NCBI GenBank assembly: GCA_016235445.1
Contig: JACRLB010000002.1
Location: 62,001 to 126,000 of the forward strand
Source of the DNA: Chloroflexota bacterium
Lineage (GTDB): Bacteria > Chloroflexota > Anaerolineae > Anaerolineales > Villigracilaceae
Reading direction: 5' to 3'
DNA: 64,000 nucleotides
Shown here in pieces: positions 27,346 through 36,154 of the stretch. Within the stretch, counting starts at the first letter, position 1. Every line of letters starts with the position of its first letter. Made by a program: the position numbers and the translations under genes. The notes under the pieces were generated by a model. It saw only the letters and a list, made by a program, of their open reading frames with translations, was not told where the DNA came from and ran no database searches.

Positions 27346-27768
27346 TTATTCACCTTCATCGCTCGCCGCGCCCGGCTGTTCCACCCGCACGATCTCGCCG
27401 TGGTAATTGATTATCACTTTGAAACCCATCATGCCGAGATAGGCGCGCATATCTTCGGGGATGCCGGTTTGCATGAGGGACTCGAATTGCTTGTCTATAT
27501 TTTTCAATTGTTGTTCGATGATGGCTTTGGAGAAGGGGTCTTCCTGCCCGAGCATTTTCGCGGCCTGCTCCGAGATGAGGTCTTCACTGCCTTTCATCAT
27601 CTCAGCCATTTGAGCGAGCACGGCGCGGTCCACCTGCCCGGCAGGGATGTGGCGTTTGAAGCCGTCGTCGTTTACAACATAGCAGGGGTCGCTTCCAATA
27701 AAAGCGAATTCAGCAGGGCGGCCTGCTTCATCGATTACGAGTCCGGCGAAAAGGGGAGTGTTGGGCAT
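27346..27768 (-). CDS. Conserved hypothetical protein
   Basis: 140 residues, no family recognised. The N-terminal third is beta-rich (LFAGLVIDEAGRPAEFAFIG), followed by an acidic helical middle with methionine-rich helices and a final beta pair (GFKVIINYHGEIVRVE). No signal peptide or membrane segment. It lies 77 bases after the LURP-like gene on the same strand, so they could share a transcript. Confidence 0.7.
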   Translation of the reverse strand: MPNTPLFAGLVIDEAGRPAEFAFIGSDPCYVVNDDGFKRHIPAGQVDRAVLAQMAEMMKGSEDLISEQAAKMLGQEDPFSKAIIEQQLKNIDKQFESLMQTGIPEDMRAYLGMMGFKVIINYHGEIVRVEQPGAASDEGE

Positions 27769-27845
27769 ATTTATTTATTTTCTTTCTTCTTTCCTCTTTT
27801 TGTCATGAAAGATGAAAGAAGAAAGATGCGTTCCGCAATATTGAA

Positions 27846-28421
27846 CTAACTCTGTCTTCCCTCGACAGCCGCGAGGAGAATACCAGCGGCGATGCCGAGA
27901 CGGCGGTCCAGTTGATTGGCGGTATCCATGCTGAAATCCAAATTCAATTGATACGAGAATGGGTTGAAGTTCTGTTTGAGGTCTGCTACGCGGGTTGCGC
28001 CAACGGTAATATCGTAATTCTGGGGAATAAGGTTGGTGAGGAAGCGGCGCAGTAATGCCAGCCCCATGCTGTCTTCGAATAATTTGCCGATGACGTTGTC
28101 GCCGACATCGAGAATTTCCCATTCGTCGCGCAGGATGGAGGCGAGTCCCTTGCGGCGGAGAGCGCCGATCTTCTGGCCACTGGCGCTGTCCACAACATCG
28201 TAGGCGGCGGAGAAGTCTACGATCTGTCGGGCTTTGATCATCAATACTTCCTGCGTTTTGCTTTCATCGGAATAGACGCGGATATCTTCTCGCAGTTTGA
28301 ACATCTTCTGTTCGCTGAACAGAACGAGCTGTTCGTTCGGGGCGTAAAAGCGGAATTTGCCTGCGAGCGCAAAGACCTGTCGTTTGAGCAGATATTGGTT
28401 GTACTGAAAAGTTGGGTTCAT
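27846..28421 (-). CDS. LURP-one/scramblase-like (tubby-fold) protein
   Basis: 191 residues. Repeated strands with LFSEQKMFKLREDIRVY, VLMIKARQIVDFSAAYDVVD and GALRRKG match the LURP-one-related (DUF567) beta-barrel with a central hydrophobic helix (LGIAAGILLAAV at the C-terminus). The molecular function in bacteria is not known. No signal peptide. Confidence 0.72.
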   Translation of the reverse strand: MNPTFQYNQYLLKRQVFALAGKFRFYAPNEQLVLFSEQKMFKLREDIRVYSDESKTQEVLMIKARQIVDFSAAYDVVDSASGQKIGALRRKGLASILRDEWEILDVGDNVIGKLFEDSMGLALLRRFLTNLIPQNYDITVGATRVADLKQNFNPFSYQLNLDFSMDTANQLDRRLGIAAGILLAAVEGRQS

Positions 28422-28459
28422 TTCTTATCCTTTATAAAATTGATATGAGACTGTGTGCA

Positions 28460-29482
28460 TTAAACAACCTGAACACGAGTTCCTTGACCAGGCAGGTTGA
28501 CGTAATCTTCATTCGAGGGGACGACAGGGCTGGTCCAGCGATAGACCCATTTGGAGACGCTGGAAGGAAGGTTGACACAGCCGTTACTGCGCGGATGTCC
28601 ATAATCATTGTGCCAGTAGGTTCCATGAAACGCGTGGCCTGAGCCTGTAAAGAAGGAAACCCACGGAACGCCGGGCAGGCTGTAAATGTTGGCAACGGCA
28701 TCGCCGAAGTTGGTCATGTGAATGGATGGGCCTTTATGATAGGTGAACCACTCGCCGACGGGAGTGTCCGTGCCGCGTTGTCCGCTGGCACAGCGGACGG
28801 AAAGCACCATTTTTTCACCTTCAAAGGCAGTGACCATTTGTGTGGCAATATCCACATGCAGGAGTTTCTGTTCGTTGGGAACTTCTGGCGAGAGTTGGGT
28901 CAGTTCCTCGTCTGGGATGAGGCGCAGATTATAGGATGGGATATAGAATGATTTTTTGAGGATGTTGTCGTAGATCTCATACCAAACGCTTTTTTCTTCG
29001 CGAGTGACAATAACCTTTTTTACCCAGTGGGTCGTTTCATAGTAGATGCGATGTGCGTTTTTGGCGTAGGAATATGGTCCAAGGTATGTCAGGCTCATGG
29101 GAACGCAAACCTCTGCCAGCTTGCCTTCCGCGGGAATTTCGTAGACGGCTTTTTGATATTTCGTTTCAACTGGCATAATAACCGCCGAGTGTACGTAGCC
29201 GCCTTCGACTTGGTACCAGGTTGTGTTATACGGATTCTCTTTGCTTTCGCCCTGAACTTCCCCCAGCAGATCAATAACCTTATCCTTACCAAGCAATTCA
29301 ATGCTGTTTGCATTGAAAGCGGGCGCATCCTGAATGGGGACGCCGCTCCATAGGGCGAGTCCTTGCGAGGCGGGGGGAGCGGCCAGGGCGTGGCTGATGC
29401 CCAATTCGGAGAGAGCAAGCCCGAGCGCGCCTGAAGCGGACAGTTTTAAAAAGTCACGGCGGGAAAGTTGAGAGATGGTCAT
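28460..29482 (-). CDS. L,D-transpeptidase with Tat signal (1)
   Basis: 340 residues. The N-terminus SRRDFLKLSASGALGLALSE is a twin-arginine signal. The C-terminal YkuD domain has the catalytic motif HGTYWHNDYGHPRSNGCVNL, with Cys, His and Gly in place. It would cross-link or remodel peptidoglycan in the exported compartment. The region between (about 60-200) holds SH3-like segments (TTWYQVEGGYVHSA) that may bind wall. First of four such genes in a row. Confidence 0.93.
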   Translation of the reverse strand: MTISQLSRRDFLKLSASGALGLALSELGISHALAAPPASQGLALWSGVPIQDAPAFNANSIELLGKDKVIDLLGEVQGESKENPYNTTWYQVEGGYVHSAVIMPVETKYQKAVYEIPAEGKLAEVCVPMSLTYLGPYSYAKNAHRIYYETTHWVKKVIVTREEKSVWYEIYDNILKKSFYIPSYNLRLIPDEELTQLSPEVPNEQKLLHVDIATQMVTAFEGEKMVLSVRCASGQRGTDTPVGEWFTYHKGPSIHMTNFGDAVANIYSLPGVPWVSFFTGSGHAFHGTYWHNDYGHPRSNGCVNLPSSVSKWVYRWTSPVVPSNEDYVNLPGQGTRVQVV

Positions 29483-29585
29483 AAATCAATTCTAATCATA
29501 AAGGTTGAGAGGAAGTTTAGAGAATATGCTTTTGGTACTGCAATATGGCTCAACTTGCGCCGAGACGGCGCAAGGAGCATCTGTA

Positions 29586-30623
29586 CTACGCAATGATCTC
29601 AACTTTTGTTCCCACGCCGCCGAAGGAGAATTCCTTGTTGGTGGAAACTTGCGGAGAGGTCCAGCGGTAGAGCCATTTTGCGGCATTGGATGAAAGATTG
29701 ATACAGCCATGCGAGCGCGGCCTGCCGAAGTCGTTGTGCCAGAAAGTGCCGTGGAAAGAGATGCCGCTTTCGGTGATGTATTGCACCCAGGGCACGCCGG
29801 GCAAATCGAAGCCGCTGGCGGCAATATCACCTGCGGCCATGTGGCGCGAGGGACGTTTGTAGAATGTGACGAAGTTGCCTTGCGGCGTGGTGTAGGTTCC
29901 CACCCGCAAGATGCCGCCCGTGGATGCGGTAGTCACGAAGACGGGAAGATTATTTTCATACGCGATGACAATCTGCTGATCGAGCCGCACTTGTATTTTT
30001 TTATCCTTGTTTGGAACTTCGGGAGAGATCGGCGCAAGCTCTTCCGCGGTCATCATGTGGATGTGTTCTGCGCGCGCATAATACAACTTGTCCCATTTAT
30101 CGTCGCGCACCTGATACCAGACCTGCCCATCTGCGTTGGTCGTCACACCTTTGACCCAGTGTGTGGTTTCATAATACATGCGGTAGGCAACATCGGATTC
30201 GTTGTTTGGCTCTTCGTGCGCATCGGTGTACGGGACGCTGATCTCAGCCAGCAAACCATCTTTGGAGATTTCCATTTGCGGAGCGTTGAGAATGGTTCGC
30301 ACGGGATGGATCTCGCCAGAGTAGACGTAGCCTTCTGGATTATCTTCCGCGCCGACTTGATACCAAATGCGATTATGCGCCTCCACATCGTCGCTGACGG
30401 CTGTGTTGCTGATCCTAAAAACCGCATCCCGCTGATAGAACCTGGCCTTCTCGGCTTTCCTGGATGGAAGTTTATACACCCAGACGGTGCGCGTGGTCAC
30501 ACGCCCTTGTTGTTCGGCAAAGGGATCGTTGATATCAAAATCGAGCGGAGGCGCCAGCAACCCTGCCAGCCCCAAGCCGCTCAATTTCAAAAAGTCTCTT
30601 CGAGATAGGTTTGGTGAATTCAT
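29586..30623 (-). CDS. L,D-transpeptidase with Tat signal (2)
   Basis: 345 residues, same build as its neighbour: Tat signal SRRDFLKLSGLGLAGLLAPP, an SH3-like middle (RIWYQVGAEDNPEGYVYSGE), and a YkuD domain with FHGTFWHNDFGRPRSHGCIN. The two are clearly duplicates that have diverged. 103 bases separate them, so separate promoters are possible. Confidence 0.93.
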   Translation of the reverse strand: MNSPNLSRRDFLKLSGLGLAGLLAPPLDFDINDPFAEQQGRVTTRTVWVYKLPSRKAEKARFYQRDAVFRISNTAVSDDVEAHNRIWYQVGAEDNPEGYVYSGEIHPVRTILNAPQMEISKDGLLAEISVPYTDAHEEPNNESDVAYRMYYETTHWVKGVTTNADGQVWYQVRDDKWDKLYYARAEHIHMMTAEELAPISPEVPNKDKKIQVRLDQQIVIAYENNLPVFVTTASTGGILRVGTYTTPQGNFVTFYKRPSRHMAAGDIAASGFDLPGVPWVQYITESGISFHGTFWHNDFGRPRSHGCINLSSNAAKWLYRWTSPQVSTNKEFSFGGVGTKVEIIA

Positions 30624-30689
30624 TTCTTGAGTCTATTTCAAAACCTTTTTAAACACAAAGGGCACAACGGAACACGAAGGAAATCTTTT

Positions 30690-30842
30690 GGCTCATGTAT
30701 AAGGAGTGTGTAAGCGATGGCATCGTATCAAAATTCTTAATGCGAATGCCGCGAATTCAACGAATTGCGCGAAAAATTCGCGTGATTTGCCCGATTTGCG
30801 TACTTCGCGTTTTGCCTTTCGCACAGAGTCTACACATGAACC
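30690..30842. mobile_element. MITE family B, copy 2 (153 bp)
   Basis: Same element as at 2537-2690 in opposite orientation, with ends GGCTCATGTAT and TACACATGAACC. Flanks AATCTTTT and GATCTCTT match at 6 of 8 positions, a decayed target duplication of a similar sequence to that at copy 1. It lies within a longer run of CACAAAGGGCAC/CTTTGTGG repeats (30640-30899) between two transpeptidase genes. Confidence 0.8.
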
Positions 30843-30908
30843 GATCTCTTTCTTTTTGCCCCTCTTTGTGCCACTTTGTGGACTTCGTGTTTAAAGCTTT
30901 CGCTCTTC

Positions 30909-31886
30909 CTAATAATGCACGTTCACCACAGTCCCAACATTGGTGAAGTTATAAATCCATTCCGCGTCGGGGATGGTGAGATTCACACAGCCATGACTCA
31001 TCGGCGTGCCAAAATTATTGTGCCAGTATGTGCCGTGAAGTCCATAGCCTTTATAAAAATACATAATAAAAGGCACATCAGGCAGGTAATACCCAGACCC
31101 AGACATGGCCGCCGAACGCAGTTTGATCCATATCTTATATTTCCCCGTCACAGTGGGCGTCTGCCATGTGCCAGTGGAAACCACAAATGAGTTGACAAGC
31201 GTATCGCCTTCATAGGCATACACGCGCTGTTCCGAAAGATTGACATCGATCCAATGCTCGCCGCCAGAACCTGTCACTGCCGGGGGAACGTACGCTACAG
31301 AAGTCGGCACAGCCACATATTCAGGTGTGGGCGTATCAGGGACGATCTCTGCCGAGATCACGCTCGAGTCACTTGCCAGTTGCGGCACGGAAGTTGCAAC
31401 AGCAGGCTCAATAAAAGGCGTGTTGGTCGGCAGAATAACAACATCCACCGCAGGCGCCGCGATCTCTGGCAGGGCTGTATCCACAGCCGCAGGGATTGAA
31501 GTAAATGTAGCCGTTGGCTGAATGGCCTCCGCCACAGACGCTTGCAACACGGCAGGCGTATACGTCGGCTTGGCAATATCCACCTGCGCAAAGGATTGGG
31601 CGGGCGCTCGTTGCACTTCCTGCGGGGCAGATGAAAGACTCAAAATGGAAGCCAGCACCGGCGAATTGACAGCCGACCAGGCCGCGAACACAAAGACCGC
31701 GCACCCCACCATGATTAATAAGATTGGAAGGATTAAACTCTTTTTCTTTTTGCTTTTTCCACTCTTTGCCACGCCTCGTGCTGGACCGTTGGCCTGCCTG
31801 CCATTCCCCGAACCACCGCCACCCTGCGGCATTTTCCCATTTTGTTGCGCCATGGAATCGCGTAGTTTTGAAAGAGGGTCATTCAT
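30909..31886 (-). CDS. L,D-transpeptidase, membrane-anchored (3)
   Basis: 325 residues. A cytoplasmic Gly/Lys-rich head (about 1-48) is followed by one membrane helix (about 50-70) and a Pro/Thr/Ala-rich spacer (about 85-200). The C-terminal YkuD domain has GLHGTYWHNNFGTPMSHGCV. It is anchored by a helix rather than exported through Tat, unlike copies 1 and 2, so it may act at a different depth in the wall. Confidence 0.92.
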   Translation of the reverse strand: MNDPLSKLRDSMAQQNGKMPQGGGGSGNGRQANGPARGVAKSGKSKKKKSLILPILLIMVGCAVFVFAAWSAVNSPVLASILSLSSAPQEVQRAPAQSFAQVDIAKPTYTPAVLQASVAEAIQPTATFTSIPAAVDTALPEIAAPAVDVVILPTNTPFIEPAVATSVPQLASDSSVISAEIVPDTPTPEYVAVPTSVAYVPPAVTGSGGEHWIDVNLSEQRVYAYEGDTLVNSFVVSTGTWQTPTVTGKYKIWIKLRSAAMSGSGYYLPDVPFIMYFYKGYGLHGTYWHNNFGTPMSHGCVNLTIPDAEWIYNFTNVGTVVNVHY

Positions 31887-31969
31887 GTTTCACCTTTGGG
31901 AAAATCCACTGCTAAATACGACGATAAATATTATAAACCTTTATTGTCCTGCTTTACGAACTTACGAAC

Positions 31970-32249
31970 TTAGGAACTTAGCAGTTAAATCCTTGCACAA
32001 AAAAAGAGTATTTTAAACACAAAGGACACGAAGGCCACAAAGGAAAAACTTTCTTTATTTGTTAGGATTTACGCAGAACGCTTTTTTGTCCGCTAATCTA
32101 CGCCAATCCACGCGAATTTTTTAAAGGATTAGCGTAAATTCGTGGAGATTAGTGGACTCTATCAAGGTTTTGCGTAAGTCCTGTTTGTATTACTTCGTAC
32201 CTGGTGTCCTTCGTGGTTAAATCCTTTTTGGTTTCGGCCTGTCCAAGTT
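31970..32249. repeat. Interspersed repeat with a nested 119-bp element
   Basis: Starts AACTTAGCAGTTAAATCC and ends TTTTTGGTTTCGGCCTGTCC, as at 21526-21660. It is split by the inverted-repeat element at 32064-32182. No gene in the 506 bases between the two transpeptidase genes; repeats account for most of it. Confidence 0.65.
32064..32182. repeat. Inverted-repeat element family D, copy 1 (119 bp)
   Basis: Ends AGGATTTACGCAGAA and TTTTGCGTAAGTCCT. An identical-length copy, in the other orientation, is at 54486-54604. The interior has CTAATCTACGCCAATCCACG and its mirror, so it is one long imperfect hairpin. Target duplications are not evident. Confidence 0.8.
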
Positions 32250-32383
32250 AGGGCTTACGCAAGGCCACAAAAACTGCCGCGAATTTACCCTACGGGCACG
32301 GTTCGCGAATTGCATGATTATTTAAGAAATTCGCGAAAATTCGTGTAATTCGCGGCTAACAGATTTTGAACTGCGTAAGGCAG
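32250..32383. repeat. Inverted-repeat element family E, copy 1 (134 bp)
   Basis: Starts AGGGCTTACGCA and ends ACTGCGTAAGGCAG, with GAATTCGCGGCTAA inside. Related copies at 52960-53264 (with a nested element) and 55740-55821 (82 bp). It ends 9 bases beyond the stop of the following transpeptidase gene. Confidence 0.75.
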
Positions 32384-32392
32384 GATAAATAG

Positions 32393-33154
32393 CTACCGTT
32401 GAATTTCAACCGGCGTACCAACCTCGGCCCAGTCATACAGCAATTGAGCCTCGTACGTACCCAGCACCACGCATCCATACGAAATGGGTACGCCGAGATA
32501 GCCAGCCCACAACTGCCCCCCATTCGAGAGAATCGGCAGGGCATGGATTCCATTCTCCAGACTACCCGCCCAATAAATGCCGAGCCAGTTGGGCATCCAA
32601 ATATTCCAGGTGGCGCCATACGCGTTTGGGATTTTGTCCAGCACGCTGAAACTGCCCGCGCGGGTGGCATTGTTCATCCCAGTGGACGAGACAAAGCTGA
32701 ACACCAGCGCATCGCCTTCATAGACATACATGTGCTGTTCAGAAATATCCACCAAAATGTATTTGTTCCCCCCGTAAGAGACAGGCTCCTGCCCGGAACC
32801 AGACTGCAACACAGGCGCAACATACTCGCTCGCGGGCGTATCCACCACGATCTCCGCCTGTATCAATATTTCTGGAGCATTTGTCGGCGTTTGGGATGGG
32901 AGGGCAATTTCTATCGGAAGTGAAAAATCCGTTGGGAGTGCGGTTACCGTGGGCAGTGCCGTGTACGTGGGCTTTACGATCTCTACAAACGCAAAGGAGT
33001 TGGCGCGGGTTGCGGTGAAAACAGGCTCATTCAGCCCCAACGCCAGGGAGGATGTCCCCGTCCATGCCGCAATGCCAGCCGCAGTAACGATCAGCGCCAT
33101 GATAAATACTGGATACAGCCTGCCTTTGCGCCGAGGAGATGTTGATTTGCTCAT
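32393..33154 (-). CDS. L,D-transpeptidase, membrane-anchored (4)
   Basis: 253 residues. One membrane helix (about 14-38), a Pro/Thr linker (about 60-115) and a YkuD domain (about 130-253). The active-site motif is PISYGCVVL with Cys present. The usual HGT ahead of it is IHALPILSNGG here, a more divergent form (His kept). Its ATG overlaps the stop of the amidase gene (ATGA), so the two are translationally coupled and presumably work together on the wall. Confidence 0.9.
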   Translation of the reverse strand: MSKSTSPRRKGRLYPVFIMALIVTAAGIAAWTGTSSLALGLNEPVFTATRANSFAFVEIVKPTYTALPTVTALPTDFSLPIEIALPSQTPTNAPEILIQAEIVVDTPASEYVAPVLQSGSGQEPVSYGGNKYILVDISEQHMYVYEGDALVFSFVSSTGMNNATRAGSFSVLDKIPNAYGATWNIWMPNWLGIYWAGSLENGIHALPILSNGGQLWAGYLGVPISYGCVVLGTYEAQLLYDWAEVGTPVEIQR

Positions 33155-34005
33155 GGCGTCAACGTGGGTAAGGCTGTCGGCAAAACGCTTTCATTATTAA
33201 TGAAACACAAAATTCCTTGCGTAACCCCCTCAGCCACGCGGTCGGTTTGTTTGGTGAGAATCTCACGGTCAAGATTCAAAAATCCCGTCTCGATAATGGC
33301 GGTGATGGTGTTCGGATCAATTTCAGAGAAGGCATGATACCCGGTCATATCCGAGGTGATACTGTTGGCATGGAAAGTCAAACCTGTCACCTGCTGATAG
33401 CGATCCGTCAGGCAGGCCGTCAGGCGTTGGGCGCGGTTCACGTCGCGAGTCTCCAGCGAGGCCGCCACTTTGAAGCCCGTCGCTTCATCATTGATATATT
33501 CACAAGAATCATTATGAATGGAAACCAACGCCACCGCGCGATAGCCGTTCAAGCGTGTGTCGAACTCATTGAGCAAATCCACCTGATAGCCCCTCGCCAC
33601 CAAACTTTCACGCACCAGGGTCGCAATCGAAAGATTCACATCCACTTCCGTTAAATCCGCTTCGCCGTTTTCGTCCAAACAAGCCGCGCCCGAGTCATTG
33701 CCCGTGTGGCCTGCCACAATGCCAATGCGTAACTGCGGCTGGGGCGTGGTAACAACATTCGGCGCGGTCTGAGGCGTGAGGATCAAAAGCATCTGCTCCT
33801 GCAAATTGCCGGCAAAGAAACTGTTCGGAGTCCATGCGGTAAAAAGAGTCGCAAGCAAAATGGCAATGCCCAGCGTGGATGCAAACGCATTCGGTGTGCG
33901 CGGTTTTCTCGGGCGGCGGGGCGGTCTTTCTTTTGTAGATTCCATGATATTCGGTACCGCGATTTTTATATCGCACTCGGTTGCGGAATGAATTCCGCAT
34001 TGCAT
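33151..34005 (-). CDS. N-acetylmuramoyl-L-alanine amidase (Amidase_3)
   Basis: 284 residues. One N-terminal membrane helix (about 42-62), then an Amidase_3 domain. The zinc ligands fit IVAGHTGND, LTEVDVN and VSIHNDS, and the catalytic Glu fits AIIETGFLNL. It cleaves the sugar-peptide bond of peptidoglycan. The start at 34005 has AAGGT at SD distance; an ATG 20 codons in is an alternative. It is in an operon with the transpeptidase at 33154. Confidence 0.9.
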   Translation of the reverse strand: MQCGIHSATECDIKIAVPNIMESTKERPPRRPRKPRTPNAFASTLGIAILLATLFTAWTPNSFFAGNLQEQMLLILTPQTAPNVVTTPQPQLRIGIVAGHTGNDSGAACLDENGEADLTEVDVNLSIATLVRESLVARGYQVDLLNEFDTRLNGYRAVALVSIHNDSCEYINDEATGFKVAASLETRDVNRAQRLTACLTDRYQQVTGLTFHANSITSDMTGYHAFSEIDPNTITAIIETGFLNLDREILTKQTDRVAEGVTQGILCFINNESVLPTALPTLTP

Positions 34006-34014
34006 AATCTTACC

Positions 34015-34980
34015 TTAAATCTCGAACAATTTTTTCATCGGTTTCAAACTGGAAACAGGCAGGCATAAATTTTTTACGCGGGTGTGCTCGTATTGAAACA
34101 CTTTTGAATTCGGCGCAAGCGCAGTTGCGCGCCGACCAAACTCTTCATACGAAAGACAACCCGCCAGAAAAATCTCCAGGCCGTAGACCCAAATATTCCC
34201 CCACTCCGCTGGCAAAATCACATGCGCCTCTTTGATCGCCTCACATTTGATTCCAACCCGCGCATCGGCCATGCGGCGGATGTGAACACTCGTCAGCGAA
34301 TAAAAAGATTCAGCCACCGCGACTTTTGTTTTCGGCGGCAGACTGATAACCCCGCGCTTCATTTCCCGCCCCTCATCCTGCCCGTTGATTTCGACCAGCA
34401 GTTCCTCCGCTGAATCAGATTTCAGAGTCAGCGCCCCCAGCGGATTCCAGTGAGGCGGTTTGCGCCACGCTTCAGGCATGGCGTGGACAAGGTAATGCGG
34501 TTGCTTCGTTTCAATGGCTTTCTTGAGGTCGGCTTGCGAGGCGGCGATGAGACCCGCTAAAAATCCGAAAATATAAATATCGTTGCGGAGATGACCATCG
34601 CCAGCATGTTGGTCCGCAGGGACAAGCGCGGGCGCGCTCAACAACACAGACGGGTCGCGGCGCATCTCTGCAATTTGACTGCGATGCGAGATGAGATAGG
34701 ATTTCACGTCACACCTGCGCCCGCCGAGAGACACATCATACCGCTCACGGTCTGTGAAGGGAGCGGAGGCTTTTACTTCAAAGGGAATGTTCTGCTGGGA
34801 AAGATGCCGCCGAAAAGCAAGTTCCACCACCACGCTGGCAACGGAACGGCGCAGCCTGTCATACGGCGAAACCCCTGCGCGGTCGAAAGAATGAGTCAAT
34901 GAACGCAGAGCGTACGCAATTCCGCCTTCGGTCAGGTCAGGGGTGTAGGGCAGGCGCAGGAGGTTGGCGGGGGTGAGCAT
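34015..34980 (-). CDS. Predicted PD-(D/E)XK-type protein, function unknown
   Basis: 321 residues from the ATG of MLTPANLLRLPYTPDL. The frame runs further upstream, but that part is a translated GTTATCAGTGAGCAG repeat and unlikely to be native. The only recognisable feature is YDVSLGGRRCDVKSYL, which has the spacing of a PD-(D/E)XK nuclease core, with PFEVKA ahead of it. The C-terminal half has WVYGLEIFLAGCLS and no known domain. It stops 10 bases before the amidase start. A nuclease assignment is tentative. Confidence 0.6.
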   Translation of the reverse strand: MLTPANLLRLPYTPDLTEGGIAYALRSLTHSFDRAGVSPYDRLRRSVASVVVELAFRRHLSQQNIPFEVKASAPFTDRERYDVSLGGRRCDVKSYLISHRSQIAEMRRDPSVLLSAPALVPADQHAGDGHLRNDIYIFGFLAGLIAASQADLKKAIETKQPHYLVHAMPEAWRKPPHWNPLGALTLKSDSAEELLVEINGQDEGREMKRGVISLPPKTKVAVAESFYSLTSVHIRRMADARVGIKCEAIKEAHVILPAEWGNIWVYGLEIFLAGCLSYEEFGRRATALAPNSKVFQYEHTRVKNLCLPVSSLKPMKKLFEI

Positions 34981-34982
34981 GG

Positions 34983-35055
34983 GGGCGGTGGGCAGTGAGC
35001 AGTTATCAGTGAGCAGTGGGCAGTTATCAGTTATCAGTGAGCAGTTATCAGTTGC
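34983..35055. repeat. GTTATCAGTGAGCAGT iterated repeat
   Basis: Six or more near-copies of CAGTTATCAGTGAGCAG. Similar strings occur at 37183-37215, 47820-47900 and 54399-54445, always between genes. Here they lie in frame ahead of the 34980 gene, which makes its annotated N-terminus unsafe. Confidence 0.75.
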
Positions 35056-35249
35056 AAATGGAACGCTGGGGGATTTTTCCGCCCTGCTTGATAATAATTG
35101 TACGTTATCCCTTTTTGTGAAGCAAGGATTTCTGTACCGCAATATTCATGTTGCGAGTGTTTTTGAAGTAAAACCATCACTCGCAAGATAAATCTCCCTG
35201 GCACTGACCGCCAGGGCAAGTGTGCGGTACGGAAAGAGCCAAAAGCTAA

Positions 35250-36083
35250 TCACGGAATGAGAGTCTGCGTTGGCAGAATGTAATCCACGCTTTGGATGGT
35301 GAGGTCGGAGAAGGAGACGACGGCGGGGGTTTCTCCCACAGAGCGGACAAAGACGCCGATGGAACCGCTGGGGAAGCTGGGGTCGGTGATGCTGAATTGA
35401 AAACGTCCGTTCAAGAAGAGGCGCATTTCCCTGCCCACTGCCCACACCCCAATGCGGACTTGGCCCGGTGCGCCCGGGGGCACGTCTCCGCTGGGGAGGG
35501 GTTGCTGCAAAACCAGCCGCGTCCCGCCGCTGACTCGTTCGGCGCGGACAACGCCATTGCAGGCTAAAACAAAACGATAATAGCTGGATGCGCTGGCGCG
35601 GATGAGGAGGCCGTAGCTGTCTTCGTTGCGGCAGAGGCTGGGGCGGGCGGTGATCTCGGCGTAGTAGTCGTTGAGCACGAGGTCATTCCTGAGGCTGAGC
35701 ATGTAGACCTGGCTTTGCACCGAGAGAATGAGATGGTTATTTTTTATATCTGCGCTGGCCTGGTTGGAGGCGGCGATGTTCCACAGAGATGGGTCGGAGA
35801 AATCGTCGGTGACGATTTGGCTGCCGAGGCCGGGGCGCATTTCGGGGGTGGGGGCTTTGGTGGATAAAGCTATCAGCGTGGGGGTTGCCGAGGGTGGGAA
35901 CCAGTTTATGGTCGCGGTGGGAAGCGGGGTTTCCGTCGCAGTGAGGGGAACGGGCGTGGCGAGGATCACATCCAGTTGGGAGCAGGATGTGATGAGCATC
36001 GTCATTGCGAATAATATCCATGTGAGGCGCTTCGACTTTGCTTGCGCTCCGCTCAGCGCGAAGGGTGAAAAAATCATATTCAT
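35250..36083 (-). CDS. Lipoprotein with LamG/concanavalin-like domain
   Basis: 277 residues. Signal and lipobox FAMTMLITSC; Pro/Thr-rich spacer (about 45-85); then a beta-sandwich domain (about 88-265) with VTDDFSDPSLWNI at its start and VRIGVWAVGREMRLFLNGR, the DUF1080/LamG-like pattern of surface carbohydrate or ligand binders. The first 18 residues are encoded by an interspersed repeat (36030-36065), so the real start may have been replaced by insertion. Confidence 0.8.
   Translation of the reverse strand: MNMIFSPFALSGAQAKSKRLTWILFAMTMLITSCSQLDVILATPVPLTATETPLPTATINWFPPSATPTLIALSTKAPTPEMRPGLGSQIVTDDFSDPSLWNIAASNQASADIKNNHLILSVQSQVYMLSLRNDLVLNDYYAEITARPSLCRNEDSYGLLIRASASSYYRFVLACNGVVRAERVSGGTRLVLQQPLPSGDVPPGAPGQVRIGVWAVGREMRLFLNGRFQFSITDPSFPSGSIGVFVRSVGETPAVVSFSDLTIQSVDYILPTQTLIP
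36030..36065. repeat. CTTCGAC...CGCTCAG repeat at the 5' end of a lipoprotein gene
   Basis: GCGCTTCGACTTTGCTTGCG and CTCCGCTCAGCGCGAAGGG form an imperfect palindrome of the same class as 43441-43470. In frame with the signal peptide. Confidence 0.65.
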
Positions 36084-36154
36084 TTGGTGACATCAATTCT
36101 TTTAATATGTCGTAAAATTAAGTGAACATCATTCTAGCATATCAGGAGTAGCCG

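Noticed and set aside
34983-35055. CRISPR-like tandem repeats (CAGTTATCAGTGAGCAG)
   Set aside because: Units are directly adjoining and variable, with no unique spacers and no cas genes; also found elsewhere as a low-complexity repeat.
34981-35142. Upstream extension of the 34980 gene (54 extra codons)
   Set aside because: Its TDNCSLITDNCPLLTDN sequence is a translated dispersed repeat, not native protein.
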